A stretch of 64,000 bases of DNA from Physcomitrium patens (lineage: Eukaryota > Streptophyta > Bryopsida > Funariales > Funariaceae). A model generated the notes under the pieces. The model did no database searches. It worked only from the letters and a program-made list of their open reading frames with translations, and was not told the DNA's origin. A program made the translations under genes and the position numbers. The stretch is taken from positions 5,737,648 to 5,801,647 of the forward strand of contig NC_037256.1 of the NCBI RefSeq assembly GCF_000002425.4, in the 5' to 3' direction. Positions 35,691 to 45,912 of the stretch are shown piece by piece (position 1 is the stretch's first letter; every line of letters begins with the position of its first letter).

Positions 35691-36180
35691 ATAGAAGAAC
35701 TTAATTAAAAATTATAATAAAAAAATATAGGTAAAAATTAGACAAGTAGTAAAATCTTGTTGTATTAGAATTGCATATTATGAAAATGGATTCTATTTAC
35801 TTTGTATGGCCATAAATAAGGTAAAATAAGATAGATTAGAAAATAAAAGATATAGGTATATATAAAAAGAAGTTAGGAGTTGATTTTAGCAAAAGTTATG
35901 TCTAAAAAATAAGAATTGATACACAAAGAGAAGTAGTTGCCAATCAAGATTGAAATTAGACCTTAAAATACAAAACCAAGCTTCTATATTATTTTTGGGA
36001 TTTTTTTACAAATAAAAGAATAGGATGTGAGAGTAAATTTGGTTAGACTTTTTTGAATATTAATTTTGAAGGATTTGAGTTTGTAACAACTTTGGTTTTG
36101 TGAAATAAAATAGAGTTGATATTTGGACAATTTTCTAAGTTTTTTAATAGATCTGTAAGTAAAAATTTGTGGATTTGTGA
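35691..36180. other. AT-rich DNA, nothing recognised
   Basis: There is no ORF and no clear element. It may be more decayed LTR of TG-5 or of the CV1 relic. Confidence 0.3.
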
Positions 36181-36639
36181 GTATAGTTGTGTTAAATATG
36201 TATAATGAATTTGAACTTAATTAAATGGTTAGGCTGAAGGTTATTGAAGTTCAAGTAGGTTGAAGTCTCAAAAATCAAAGTTTGAGGGCTAATAAGAATT
36301 TCTAAGGTCCTCAGTAGTTTGCTAATTGGATTGAAGTGAAAATTATTTGTATGAATAGTATACTTGATTATCAAGATTTATATAAATTTTGAAAGCAATT
36401 CAATTGTTTGAGAAGGAGATATTGGTATTGAAAGTTTAGCATCAAGGTTGAAGAAGAAGGTTGCTCAACATCCAAATCGATTATCTTATATTTCTTTTAA
36501 TTCATCTCATTTTTCTTATTCTTATTTTTAACTAAGTTAATGAATAGTGTGAAAATTTTGAGTTGATATCAATAGTTTAATTATTAATTGTTGAGGTTTT
36601 AATTTTTTAAAAGAATTATTTTAATTTTTTTTAGATTTA

Positions 36640-37484
36640 GGATTTGATTAGAATTTTTTAAAAATTGGTTTAGAATTGGTTTAAAATTTATTTCGGATTT
36701 ATTTAAGATTTGCTTAAGATTGATTTATGTCAAAGACAAGAACTCGATGAAAAAGCAATTCAGACAAGTGAGCCTTCACTCAAAGAAAGGTAACAAAATA
36801 TAAATAAACAAGTATGTATATTGAAAGAGAAACTGGAATGGCTATTGCAAAAAGACAAGAAAACTAGAGACCCTTGAAACTAGACTAGAAGCAAGAAAGG
36901 AGTTGACAAGAGTGAAGAAGGCTTCACTCTTATCTCTATATATACTATCTAACTAAAGGCTATGCGGCGATGTTCTATAGGACCTCCAATATGTGTTGAC
37001 TTTGTAGGACACATGCCTTGACTTACAAGGCAAGTTTTTCTACGTGTGGGCCACATAATTAGCTTGATCTTCAAGTTAACAATATGTGTGGCACATGGCC
37101 AACTTGTTGACGACGTTTCTAATCCAAAAAGTCAATTAAAGACACCTATGAAGTCAAAGCAGCGTCTATGAAGCTTCTAGAAAGCTTCTATATTAAATAC
37201 TATAGAATTAACTTACTTTTATCTACTTTTACTTACTTCTACCTATTTGTATATGTAATTGCTAGCTTACATGAGTATGTCCGTGACAATTTAAGGTTTC
37301 ATTAAGATTTGATTTAGGATTTAAGATTTGTTTAGAGCTTGATTAGAATTGGTTTAGAATTTGGTTAAGATTTATTAAAGATTTTATTTGGATTTGATTA
37401 GGATTCAATTGAAATTTCTATTTTTGATATTTTTAAAAATTTATTTTTATTATTTTATTAAGATTTTTATTTTATTATTTTTTT

Positions 37485-37515
<31 letters not shown>

Positions 37516-37660
37516 GTTAAGATTATTTCATAAAAAAATTATATTTTTTTATAAGCTCTTTAAGACTCTTTTGGAATTTAATTAAATATTGATTAGGATT
37601 TTAATAATTTAATTGGACTTTATTTAAGGTTTTATTAAAATTTTAAAAATTTTCTTATTG
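36640..37660 (+). repeat. Telomere-like T-rich tract of TG-5 LTR, split by a solo LTR
   Basis: Runs such as 'gatttaggatttgattag' (36635-36725) and 'aagatttgatttaggatt' (37305-37420) repeat the motif of the TG-1 tract and lie at the same place relative to the LTR end and gag. The two halves flank the solo LTR 36728-37288. A (TA)n run sits at 37490-37515. Confidence 0.6.
36728..37288 (-). mobile_element. CV1 solo LTR
   Basis: A 561-bp LTR of the CV1 family (minus) starts TGTCAAAG and ends CCGTGACA on the printed strand. It is flanked by the 5-bp duplication ATTTA (36723-36727 and 37289-37293) with no internal region, so it arose by LTR-LTR recombination. It keeps TTGACAAGAGT (36903-36913), a TATATATA box and heat-shock units (GAAGCTTCTAGAA near 37172). 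Confidence 0.9.
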
Positions 37661-37799
37661 CAAGTTCTATTTTACCTTCTATAGCTAGGTGCTTGGTGCA
37701 TTTTAAAGCAAACTTTGCAAAATATGACATAATTTGGTGAATCCAAAATTTATAATGCTTTAGATGGAAGGTGTTTGGATTTTTTTTGTTTATTTGAAT

Positions 37800-39056
37800 T
37801 ATAAAAAAAGAAGACAAGAGAATAGAAGGAGGGACTTTGGGTGGTACTTCAATTGGTATTTTAAGTAGAGTTGAAAGTGGAGCTACAAGTAGAGGATATG
37901 ATATGTATTTTGATCCCAACTCTAAATATGTTTGAGTCATTTGCTCTATTTATGAAATAATAATAGATTAAATATAATAAAGATGATATGACAAATAAAG
38001 CTTTACATGAAGTTGTTGATAAAATTGATTATTCAAAGATATTATAAGGTATTATAAGATATTTTAAAGAATCATGGAAGTAATTTTCTTAAGCATTGAA
38101 GGATGAATGTTTTTTGGAAGATAGTGATTGAGTTACAAAAAAGTCATTTTTTGAATGGATTGAAAGATCTAAGAAGGGGCTTTAAGCAATGATATTATTG
38201 AGAGAAGTTGAAATAAAATATTCTCATTTATCAAAGAAGGAGAGGCAATTTCTAAATCCAAAAAAAATGGAGCTTTTTCTTTAAGCGGCTCATAGAGAGT
38301 TACAAAAGAAGTTAGAGATTTTTCTTGAAAATAAAAAATAAGAAGAAAAAAGATAGGATAGATATTTAAAGAGAAAAGAAAAAGAAAAAGGAAAAAAGAT
38401 AGGATAGATATTTTAAGACCATTACAAATATCTAAGATAAAAATGACTATTAATCATCCTCCGTTTATAGTTCAATCTTTAATAACTACATCAAAGAAAG
38501 AAAGAAAGAAAGAAAGAAAGATTGTTAATGAAATTATACAAGAGATGAAAGATTTGAAAATAAAATTTGTAAAACTTTAAGACAAGATTTAAATATCAAG
38601 AGTATCAATAAGACCAAAATTTGGACCAATAGAAGGTGAAGTATATAAGTACATGTGGTGTGATAGCATGAATCATTTAAAAAAGAAATATGAAGATTTT
38701 ACAAAAATATTATGTAAAGGAGTTGTTTTTTTTAAAGATAATATGATACATTTAAAAGAAAGTAGAAAAAAATTAGAGACAAATTTTAATAAAAGAAGAA
38801 CAAACCTGCTTGTAGGAGATGCTTTTAAAGTACCAACAAAATATACAAATATTATTGCCAAAATATTGGTTGGAAGCAAATCCTTGCAAATATTTCAATA
38901 TAAATTTTGGATTTTTAATAAAACCTAATTTTTTGTAGACAATTGAAATAAATTAAGTTGAAATAAAAATAATCATTAGAGATGATTTAAAACATGTTGG
39001 CAATAATATTTGATAAATTATAAAGTAGAAAGAATTAGTAAATAGATTATTAGTTC
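37800..39056 (+). pseudogene. TG-5 gag relic
   Basis: Heavily decayed gag. The start region equals TG-1 (Gly/Ser leader, 'tgtattttgatcccaactct'), but the ATG has become ATA. Later pieces match the capsid-like helices (LKDECFLED, FFEWIERSKKGL) and the knuckle region (YMWCDSMNHLKKKYEDF at 38645-38700). A (GAAA)n run sits at 38494-38520. It stops at 39056, where the CV2-b LTR begins, at the same gag region (DRLLV, matching ESLSV). Confidence 0.7.
38494..38520. repeat. (GAAA)n microsatellite
   Basis: About six GAAA units lie inside the TG-5 gag relic. Confidence 0.85.
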
Positions 39057-40753
39057 TATCACGAATATATTACATAGAAGCCAAAAAAAGAAGTTGAATA
39101 AAAGAATTTCAACAAGAAGTTGAACAAAAGATTTTCAACAAGAAAGCCAACGAGAATTTGATTAAATTAGATGAATATAAGATCAACACTAAGAAAAGTG
39201 AATTAAAACTCTAAGAAATATATTGTTGATACTATGAATCTCTTGAGCCTCAACTTGAATATAAACTAGACATTAGAAAGCTTGTTAAGAAGTTTCTATA
39301 TTGCTTGAAGACCAAATAAACTTCAAAAGCTTTTCAAAATTTTATTTTTTATCTTTTTAGAATTTTTTAGAATTTTCTAGAATTTTCTAAAAATCTTTTA
39401 GAACCTCTTATTAAAATATTTTTAAAATCTTTTAGAATCTTCTAAAACTTGATAAAATCTTTTATAAATATTTTTAGATTCTTCTTGTTGGATGTCCATA
39501 ATATCATATCTTTTTTAAACTTTGAGCTCCACAAGAAGTATCAATTTTATATCCACAATAGAATAATCAAAGCTCAAGCATTATCTTTAAGATTTTCTTG
39601 TTTGAATTGATTGTAGCATGAATGTTTTCTCTCTTGAGAAGGTCTAGTTTCATCTCAAGAATAATCTTGTAAAGATTTTAAGAGCTCAAATAGTTAATTT
39701 AATAGTAGTAATATATAAAGCTCTAATTTTGATTCTATTTTGAGATTCTTAATCTAAAGATTTTCTAAACACTCTTCAATTTGATGTATTAGATCATAAA
39801 CTAGATATACTAAATATTAAAGTTGTTGTAAGCAATATATGCTCTCTTTGTTATATATAATATCCTAATAATAACTTCATAGAGAAGTTATTCTAAAATA
39901 GGTTTAGATTTTTGAGGATAGCATCAATAAAACTCTTGAATCTTTTGCAGTGTATTAATTAGATTTTCTATTATTTCCCAGTATGCTCATTGATATCATA
40001 GTCATATCAATGAATAAAATATTCCAACTTATTTCTACTTCACTAAGAATCAAGGACCTTTTTCATCTCATATTTCACATGATCATCTATTTCAATGCAA
40101 GGCATTGATGGTTGTATTCTTCTTAGAATAGTTGATTCTATATAAGCTTCTAAAAGAAAAATATGAAAGAGTGGATTTATTTTTATGAATGTGGGTAGTT
40201 TTAACTAATAAGCCACCAAATTAATTTGCTATTGAATATAAAATAGTCATAGTTTTTAATAGTCAAATTTATTGTAAGGCCAATTGGTCTTGATATTTTG
40301 TCAAAAAAGCCATATTTTAACATCAACTTAAAAATATGAAATTTCTTTTTAAATTTATGTGGAGATGCTTTATAAGAATCTTGAATTGCTTATAAATGGA
40401 GCCTCAAAGTTATTTAAAGTCATAAAAATTATTTTATAAGATCTTCAACTACTAGATTTTCATGCTTTAATGTACTTAATAAATCAATCTTTAAATGGTA
40501 ACCATAATTGGCTTAAAATGATGTTTATTGAGTCAAAGTATGAAAAATAATATTATAAAAAAACTTTACTAAAGATAAATATAAGGTCCAATCATCTTAT
40601 TAATAGTTGATAGTACATTGTAAATACTATTTCAAAATTTAATTTACTTGTTATATTTGACCATCAATTTAAAGGCAGAGAAAAATTTGATATCTACCTT
40701 TAATATTTTGAAAAGAAAATTTAAAAACTTTGATATAAATTCAGGCCTTCAAT

Positions 40754-40788
<35 letters not shown>

Positions 40789-42552
40789 GACCTATTATTT
40801 CTTTTCTAAAATTTCTTTTTTACATGGAATAAAATGTACTATCTTTATAAGTTGATCTATAATAATATAGATAGTATCAAATATAGCTAATAGCAGAAAA
40901 TTAATGATAAAATTCATTTATACTAAAGACCATAGTCACTTGAAAATTGGTAGTAGCTATAAAAATCTAGAAAGATGATGTCAAGAATTTTTTGATATTG
41001 AATAGATGTCACATAAGAGAACAAAGTCCTTCATGGTCTTCTATATTTGAAGCCACCAAAAATCTGAAGAGATAAGTTCCAATATTTTGTTAAATCTAAA
41101 ATGTCTTCCAGTTGGAAAATCATGATAAGATTGAAGAACACGAAGTTGAACTAGCCCTTTTGGAATATATGTACAATCTTTATAATATAAAAAATCTTCT
41201 ATAAAATTGAACTTATTGTTATTAAGATATTATGTAATATTACAGCTTAATAAGTCCTTAATTGATACTATATAAATTTCTTCAAAAAAACTTAAATAAA
41301 TAGATATAATTATAGAAGTAGTACAAAGACAAAATTATTCAAGTTTCAAATAATGCCATTCTTAAAAAGAGTCTATAATTATAAAAATATTTTTTATTAT
41401 AAATCTTATAATTGATTTATATAATTGAAAATATTTTAGAATAGAATATAATTAGGCAAAGCTTTCTATCTTTTCTCATTTGTGATAGTACATCTCTTAA
41501 CAAAAAGTTGAAAGTATTAATCTCTAAATATAAGGCCTTTGTAAAATTTGAATACATTAAGATTGAATTTGTAATAAAAACTGCCTTCAAATCTTAAAAA
41601 GATCTTTGAATTTGAGGTCCCCATTCTAATTTGTTTTTGAATGTCAAGCAAGTGAGAGAGGTAACAATTTGGAAATAATTCTTGATAAATATCCAATAGA
41701 ATTTACAAATTTAAGGAAACATTATACATCCTATACTATCTTTGAAGTTGCTCACTCCCTTACAACTTGAACTTTCTTTAGATCCATCAGTAGGCCTTCA
41801 TTAGATATAATATATTCAAGAAATTCTACTTTTAATTTATGGAATATATATTTATCTAATTTATTATATAATCTTAAATCTCGTAATTTTTGCAAGACTA
41901 ATTTCACATGTTTTTTTATGTTTTTAAAGAATCTTGAAGTAGATTCAGATATCATGAAGACAACAGATAATAAACTTATTCAAGAATTTTTTAAAAATAT
42001 TATTCATCAATTATTGGAATATAGCTAAAGAATTTTTGAATCCAAAATATATGACATTATATTCAAAATATTTATAACTTTTCTAAAATTGTATCTTTTA
42101 TTCATTTCGTTCTTTAATCTGTATCAAATTATACACTCCACAAAGATCTATTTTGATGTAGATCTTACCTTGATGGAATTACTTCAAAAGTCTAAATATT
42201 AATAATAATAGATAATTATTTATTATTATTATTTTTTTGAAGCTCCAATAATCAAAATATTTTTATAAAGATCCATCTTTTTTCTTCTCAAAAAATATTG
42301 ATGTATCTATTGGACATTTAAAATGTTAAATAAAGTTCTTTGTAGTTTTTTTTGTTGATGTGGTCTTTCAATGATAAAAGCTCATTCAATGATAGGTTGT
42401 ACATTAGACCAAATAATAGTTGAGCCCTTTCTTGAAGATCAATGGCACAATCATATAGTCAATACCTTGGCAATATATCAACATTCTTCTTTTCAAAGAC
42501 ATCTTATAACTTCTTATATTGCTCTAGAATAGTTATTAGAAAGCTTGCTTCT
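39057..42552 (-). mobile_element. CV2-b: decayed, 5'-truncated chromovirus
   Basis: A minus-strand relic. The 3' LTR (39057-39503) matches the CV2-a LTR in order, including remnants of the TTCTAGAA units. The internal part retains traces of chromodomain (about 39980-40140), integrase (40650-41150), RNase H (41340-41560) and RT (41640-42300; a readable piece at 41752-41955 with DLKKVQVVRE). It ends in the protease-RT linker at about 42550, where the CV1-b LTR end starts. A (TA)n run is at 40757-40783. Stops and AT drift are dense. Confidence 0.75.
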
Positions 42553-44153
42553 TCACAAGTCTCACTTATTTATTTGTCTTTATTATGTTTTCATCTTTGA
42601 CAGATTGACAAGACTACACCTACAATATCAGAGCTTTGTCTAATGTTGATTAAAAGTGGATTACATCTTTTTTTTGATAAGATACATGCATATTAAAAGT
42701 TGTGGATTACCCTCTTCTAAATTGATATTGTCCTTACTATTTTCTTTGTTCTCAAGTCCTCTCTTCTATTTGACTAGAGCGATATTAGATATCTTCTCTT
42801 TTCTAAGTGTTATCATGGCAAAACTTTTTGAAATGAAGACTGCAATGGCACAAATGCAAGAGCAATTGAGGGAGTTAATGCTTGCGATGCATCAACTCAA
42901 TTTACCACTACAAGGAGCAACAAGATTGGCAAGAAGTGAAGATATAGAAATGATTGGAGCTGCTTCAATATCTACACCAAATCATATCCCTTCTTCTATG
43001 GTCGAACGTCCTTTCAGTATTAGAGAACCAAGAATTATCCTACTCGAGAAGTTTGATGGTACCAGATCCAAGTTTCAAGGATTTATCAATCAAGTGCAAC
43101 TTGTGATTGAACTTCAATGTCAAAGCTATCCAATTCTAGGATCGCAAGTTAAATTCATTAGTATGCTTCTTTCAGATTGAGCACTATCGTGGTTTTCATC
43201 TTTTCTTGAATGACGAGATTCAATATTGGATAATCTAGAGGCTTTTTTGGTGAAGTTTCAATCCATGTATGGAGAATATGATGTAATTCGTGTTGCAATC
43301 AATAAGATCCATATTTTATAATAAAACAATCGATCAATAATGTTGTATGCTTCACAATTTTGACAACTTGCAACTGATATGAAGAAAGATGATACTACGT
43401 TTATTAGCTAATTTCTCCACGGATTGCAATATGAGGTAAAAAAATTAATGCTCAACTTATCTGATCCTCAAACATTGAGTCAACCAATTGACTTTGCTGT
43501 GATGTGTGACAATCACGTTTTTGAATTCCAATCTGAGAAACGTACAAGTGGACCTCAACATTATTATAATTCAATGGCAACACCAACACATCATCAACAC
43601 ATACATTTAGAAGTAGAAGATATGCAAATTGATACAGTACGTTTCAAACTTCTTACCGAGCAAGAAAAGACTTGTCATCATCAAGAAAGATTGTACTTAT
43701 ATTGTGGAGAACCTAAGCACAATGCTCAATATTATCCAAAAAAGCAACGCAACTATAAAATGAGGAGTACGGTGATCAAAGAAGATAGTATGTCGTAAAA
43801 CAAACTTGTCCAGCTACAATAGGGACTGTGCGGCTGGAACCTTGTACAATGCCTAGTGAAGGTCCTATCCTCTCTTTAGAACCCTCTCCATGTTTTATGA
43901 TAAATATTATTCTAGGACCTAAACATCTCAAAGCCTTTGCCTTGCTAGATTCAGGAGCCTCAGCATGTTTCTTAGATGAAAAATTTGCTAAAAGACATAG
44001 CATATTTTTAATAAAGAAAACTAAACCTGTTCATGTAGAAATCATAGATGGTCGTCTGTTATCTTCAAGAGATGTTACTCATGAAATCTTTTTTTAGATA
44101 TAGTAATTAATGGTCATAATAGCTTTATAATATTTAATATCATTAAATCTCCT
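42553..44153 (+). pseudogene. CV1-b: LTR end, primer site, gag and protease start (host of CV1-a)
   Basis: Only the last about 50 bp of the 5' LTR remain (42553-42603), followed by primer site TTGACAAGACT (42605-42615, one change from CV1-a). Gag starts at ATG 42817 with the same order as CV1-a, a CCHC knuckle at about 43695 (CGEPKHNAQYYP, one Cys lost) and stops near 43180. The protease piece ALLDSGASACFLDEKF is at about 43930-43990. The frame is cut at 44153 by CV1-a and resumes at 50391. Confidence 0.8.
44149..44153. repeat. Target-site duplication of CV1-a (left), CTCCT
   Basis: The same five bases lie at 50391-50395. Joining across the element restores the continuity of the CV1-b protease region. 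Confidence 0.9.
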
Positions 44154-44235
44154 TGTCACGGACATACATATAATTACCTATATGAATAGATAAAAGTATG
44201 TAAAAGTAGATAAAAGTAGGTTAATTGTGTAATAT

Positions 44236-44263
44236 CTTCTAGAGAAGCTTCTTAGAAGCTTCA
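44236..44263 (+). promoter_or_regulatory. Heat-shock-element-like cluster in the CV1-a LTR
   Basis: Two AGAAGCTTCT units (GAAnnTTC) with flanking TTCTAGAG lie about 225 bp upstream of the TATA box. It is weaker than in CV2 but the same motif, also present in the solo LTR. Confidence 0.5.
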
Positions 44264-44461
44264 TAGACGCTGCTTTGACTTTATAGGAGTCTATAGTTGA
44301 CTTTTAGGTTAGAAACTTGGTCAACAAGTTAGCCATGTGCCACACATGTTGGAATCTTAAAAAACAAGCTAACTACGTGGTCCATCCATAGAAAACTTGC
44401 CTTGCAAGCAAAGGCATGTGGCCTAGAAAGTCAACATATATTGGAGGTCTTATAGAACATC

Positions 44462-44471
44462 GCCACGTGGC
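44462..44471 (+). promoter_or_regulatory. G-box palindrome GCCACGTGGC
   Basis: A perfect 10-bp palindrome with core CACGTG lies 15 bp before the TATA box. G-boxes bind plant bZIP and bHLH factors. Repeated in the 3' LTR. Confidence 0.55.
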
Positions 44472-44485
44472 TTCTAGTTAGATAG

Positions 44486-44527
44486 TATATATAGAGACAA
44501 GAGTGAAGGCTTCTTCACTCTTGTCAA
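44486..44527 (+). promoter_or_regulatory. CV1-a LTR core promoter and predicted transcript 5' end (self-primer)
   Basis: TATATATA at 44486-44493; ACTCTTGTCAA at 44517-44527, 31 nt from the box start. This 11-mer is the exact complement of the primer site 44696-44706. A perfect 13-bp inverted repeat (44496-44508 with 44513-44525) brackets the predicted start. Confidence 0.7.
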
Positions 44528-44695
44528 CTCCTTTCTTGCTTCTAGTCTAGTTTCAAGGGTCTCTAGTTTTCTTGTATTTTGGCAATAGCCATTCCAGTTT
44601 CTTTCTTAATATACATATTTCTATTTTGTCCTATTTCTTTTTGAGAAAAGTCTCACTTACTCTTTAGCTTTCATCGAGTTCTTGTCCTTGACAGA

Positions 44696-44706
44696 TTGAC
44701 AAGAGT
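44696..44706 (+). promoter_or_regulatory. Self-primer binding site of CV1-a (11 nt)
   Basis: TTGACAAGAGT lies two bases after the LTR. It is the exact reverse complement of the predicted mRNA 5' end (44517-44527). No TGG-starting tRNA site adjoins the LTR. A 9-mer TATCAGAGC, matching most of the usual initiator-tRNA site, lies further on at 44717-44725. Confidence 0.78.
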
Positions 44707-44904
44707 ACACTTACAATATCAGAGCTTTGTCTTTTTTTGATTAAGAGTGGATTACCCCTTTTTCTTGATAAGACATAAGCGCATTAGAAGTTGCGGATTA
44801 CCCTCTTTTAAACTGATATTGTTCTTAGTATTTTCTTTGTTATCAATTCCTCTCTTCTATTTTGAGCGTTATTAGACATCTTCTCTTTTCTAAGTGCTAC
44901 TACT

Positions 44905-45912
44905 ATGGCAGAGCTTGTTGAAATGAAGAGTGCAATGGCACATATGTAAGAACAATTGAGGGAGTTAATGCTTGCGATGCATCAACTCAATTTACCACCA
45001 CAAGGAGCAACAAGAATGGTAGGAAGTGAAGATATAGAGATGATTGGGGCTGCTTCAACATCTGCACCAAACCATGTCCCTTCTCCCAGAATGGAACACC
45101 CTTCGAGTGTTAGAGAACCAAGAGTTGCCTTGCCCGAGAAGTTTGATGGTACCAGATCCAAGTTTCGAGGATTCATCAATCAGGTCCAACTAGTGATTGA
45201 ACTTCAACCCCAGAGCTATCCAACTCCAGGGTCACAAGTTAGATTCATTGGTACACTTCTTTCAGGTTCAGCATTGTCATGGTTTTCATCTTTTCTTGAA
45301 CGACGAGATCCAATATTGGATAATTTGGAGGCTTTTTTGGCGGAGTTTCGATCCATGTTTGGAGAACATGATGCAATTCGTGTTGCAATCAACAAGATCC
45401 GTATTTTGCGACAAGGCAATCGATCAATAACATTATATGCTTCGCAATTTCGACAACTTGCAACTGATATCAAGTGGGATGATGCCGCACTTGTGAGTCA
45501 ATTTCTCTACGGATTACAATATGAGGTAAAGAAATTGATGCTTAATTTACCTGATCCTCAAACATTGAGTCAAGCAATTGACTTTGCTGTGAAGTGCGAC
45601 AATCGACTTTTTGAATTTCGATCCGAGAGTCGCACAAGTGGGCCTCAACGTTACTACAATTCAATGGCAACACTGACGTCTCCTCAACACATACCTTCAG
45701 AAGTAGAGGATATGTAAATTGATGCGGTATGTTTCAAACCTCTTACTGAGCAAGAAAAGTCTCGTCGTCGACAAGAAGGATTGTGCTTATATTGTGGAGA
45801 ACCTAAGCACACTACTCAACATTGTCCAAAGAAGCGACGCAACTACAAAATGAGGAGTACGGCTGTCAAAGAAGACAGTATGTCGGAAAACGAGTACGTC
45901 CAGCTACAATAG
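44905..45912 (+). pseudogene. gag: CV1-a gag (two nonsense codons)
   Basis: The gag frame runs from ATG 44905 to TAG 45910-45912. Order: N-terminal helix (LREL and LAMHQLNLP), gag core (LPEKFDGTRSKFRGFINQV and ALSWFSSFLERRDP at about residues 90-140), and one CCHC knuckle (CLYCGEPKHTTQHC). Two Gln codons are TAA: one near 44950 (CV1-b has CAA) and one near 45715 (CV2-a and CV1-b have CAA). Both are C-to-T changes. Pol follows in the -1 frame with a 24-nt overlap after the heptamer. Confidence 0.9.
45885..45891 (+). promoter_or_regulatory. Putative -1 frameshift heptamer GGAAAAC (CV1-a gag-pol)
   Basis: Read as G GAA AAC in the gag frame, 24 nt before the gag TAG, with pol open in the -1 frame across the site. 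GGAAAACGAG is identical in CV2-a at the same distance from the stop. Confidence 0.5.

Larger units (their letters stand above)
36180..37729 (+). repeat. 5' LTR of TG-5 (decayed; start approximate), interrupted by a CV1 solo LTR
   Basis: The LTR ends ATGACA at 37724-37729, before a spacer and a decayed Trp-type primer site starting TGGTGAATCC (37735). The segment 37655-37700 ('ctattttaccttctatagct') matches 910-935 of TG-1. A telomere-like tract lies inside it. The 5' boundary is uncertain. Confidence 0.5.
44154..44693 (+). repeat. 5' LTR of CV1-a
   Basis: TGTCACGG...CCTTGACA, 540 bp. Regulatory parts in order: heat-shock units (44236-44263), a G-box (GCCACGTGGC, 44462-44471), a TATATATA box (44486-44493) and the predicted start (44517). 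Confidence 0.96.

Noticed and set aside
44694-44730. Standard tRNA-iMet primer site for CV1
   Set aside because: The TGG start is missing and the 9-mer lies 23 nt from the LTR, whereas the 11-mer beside the LTR pairs exactly with the predicted mRNA end.
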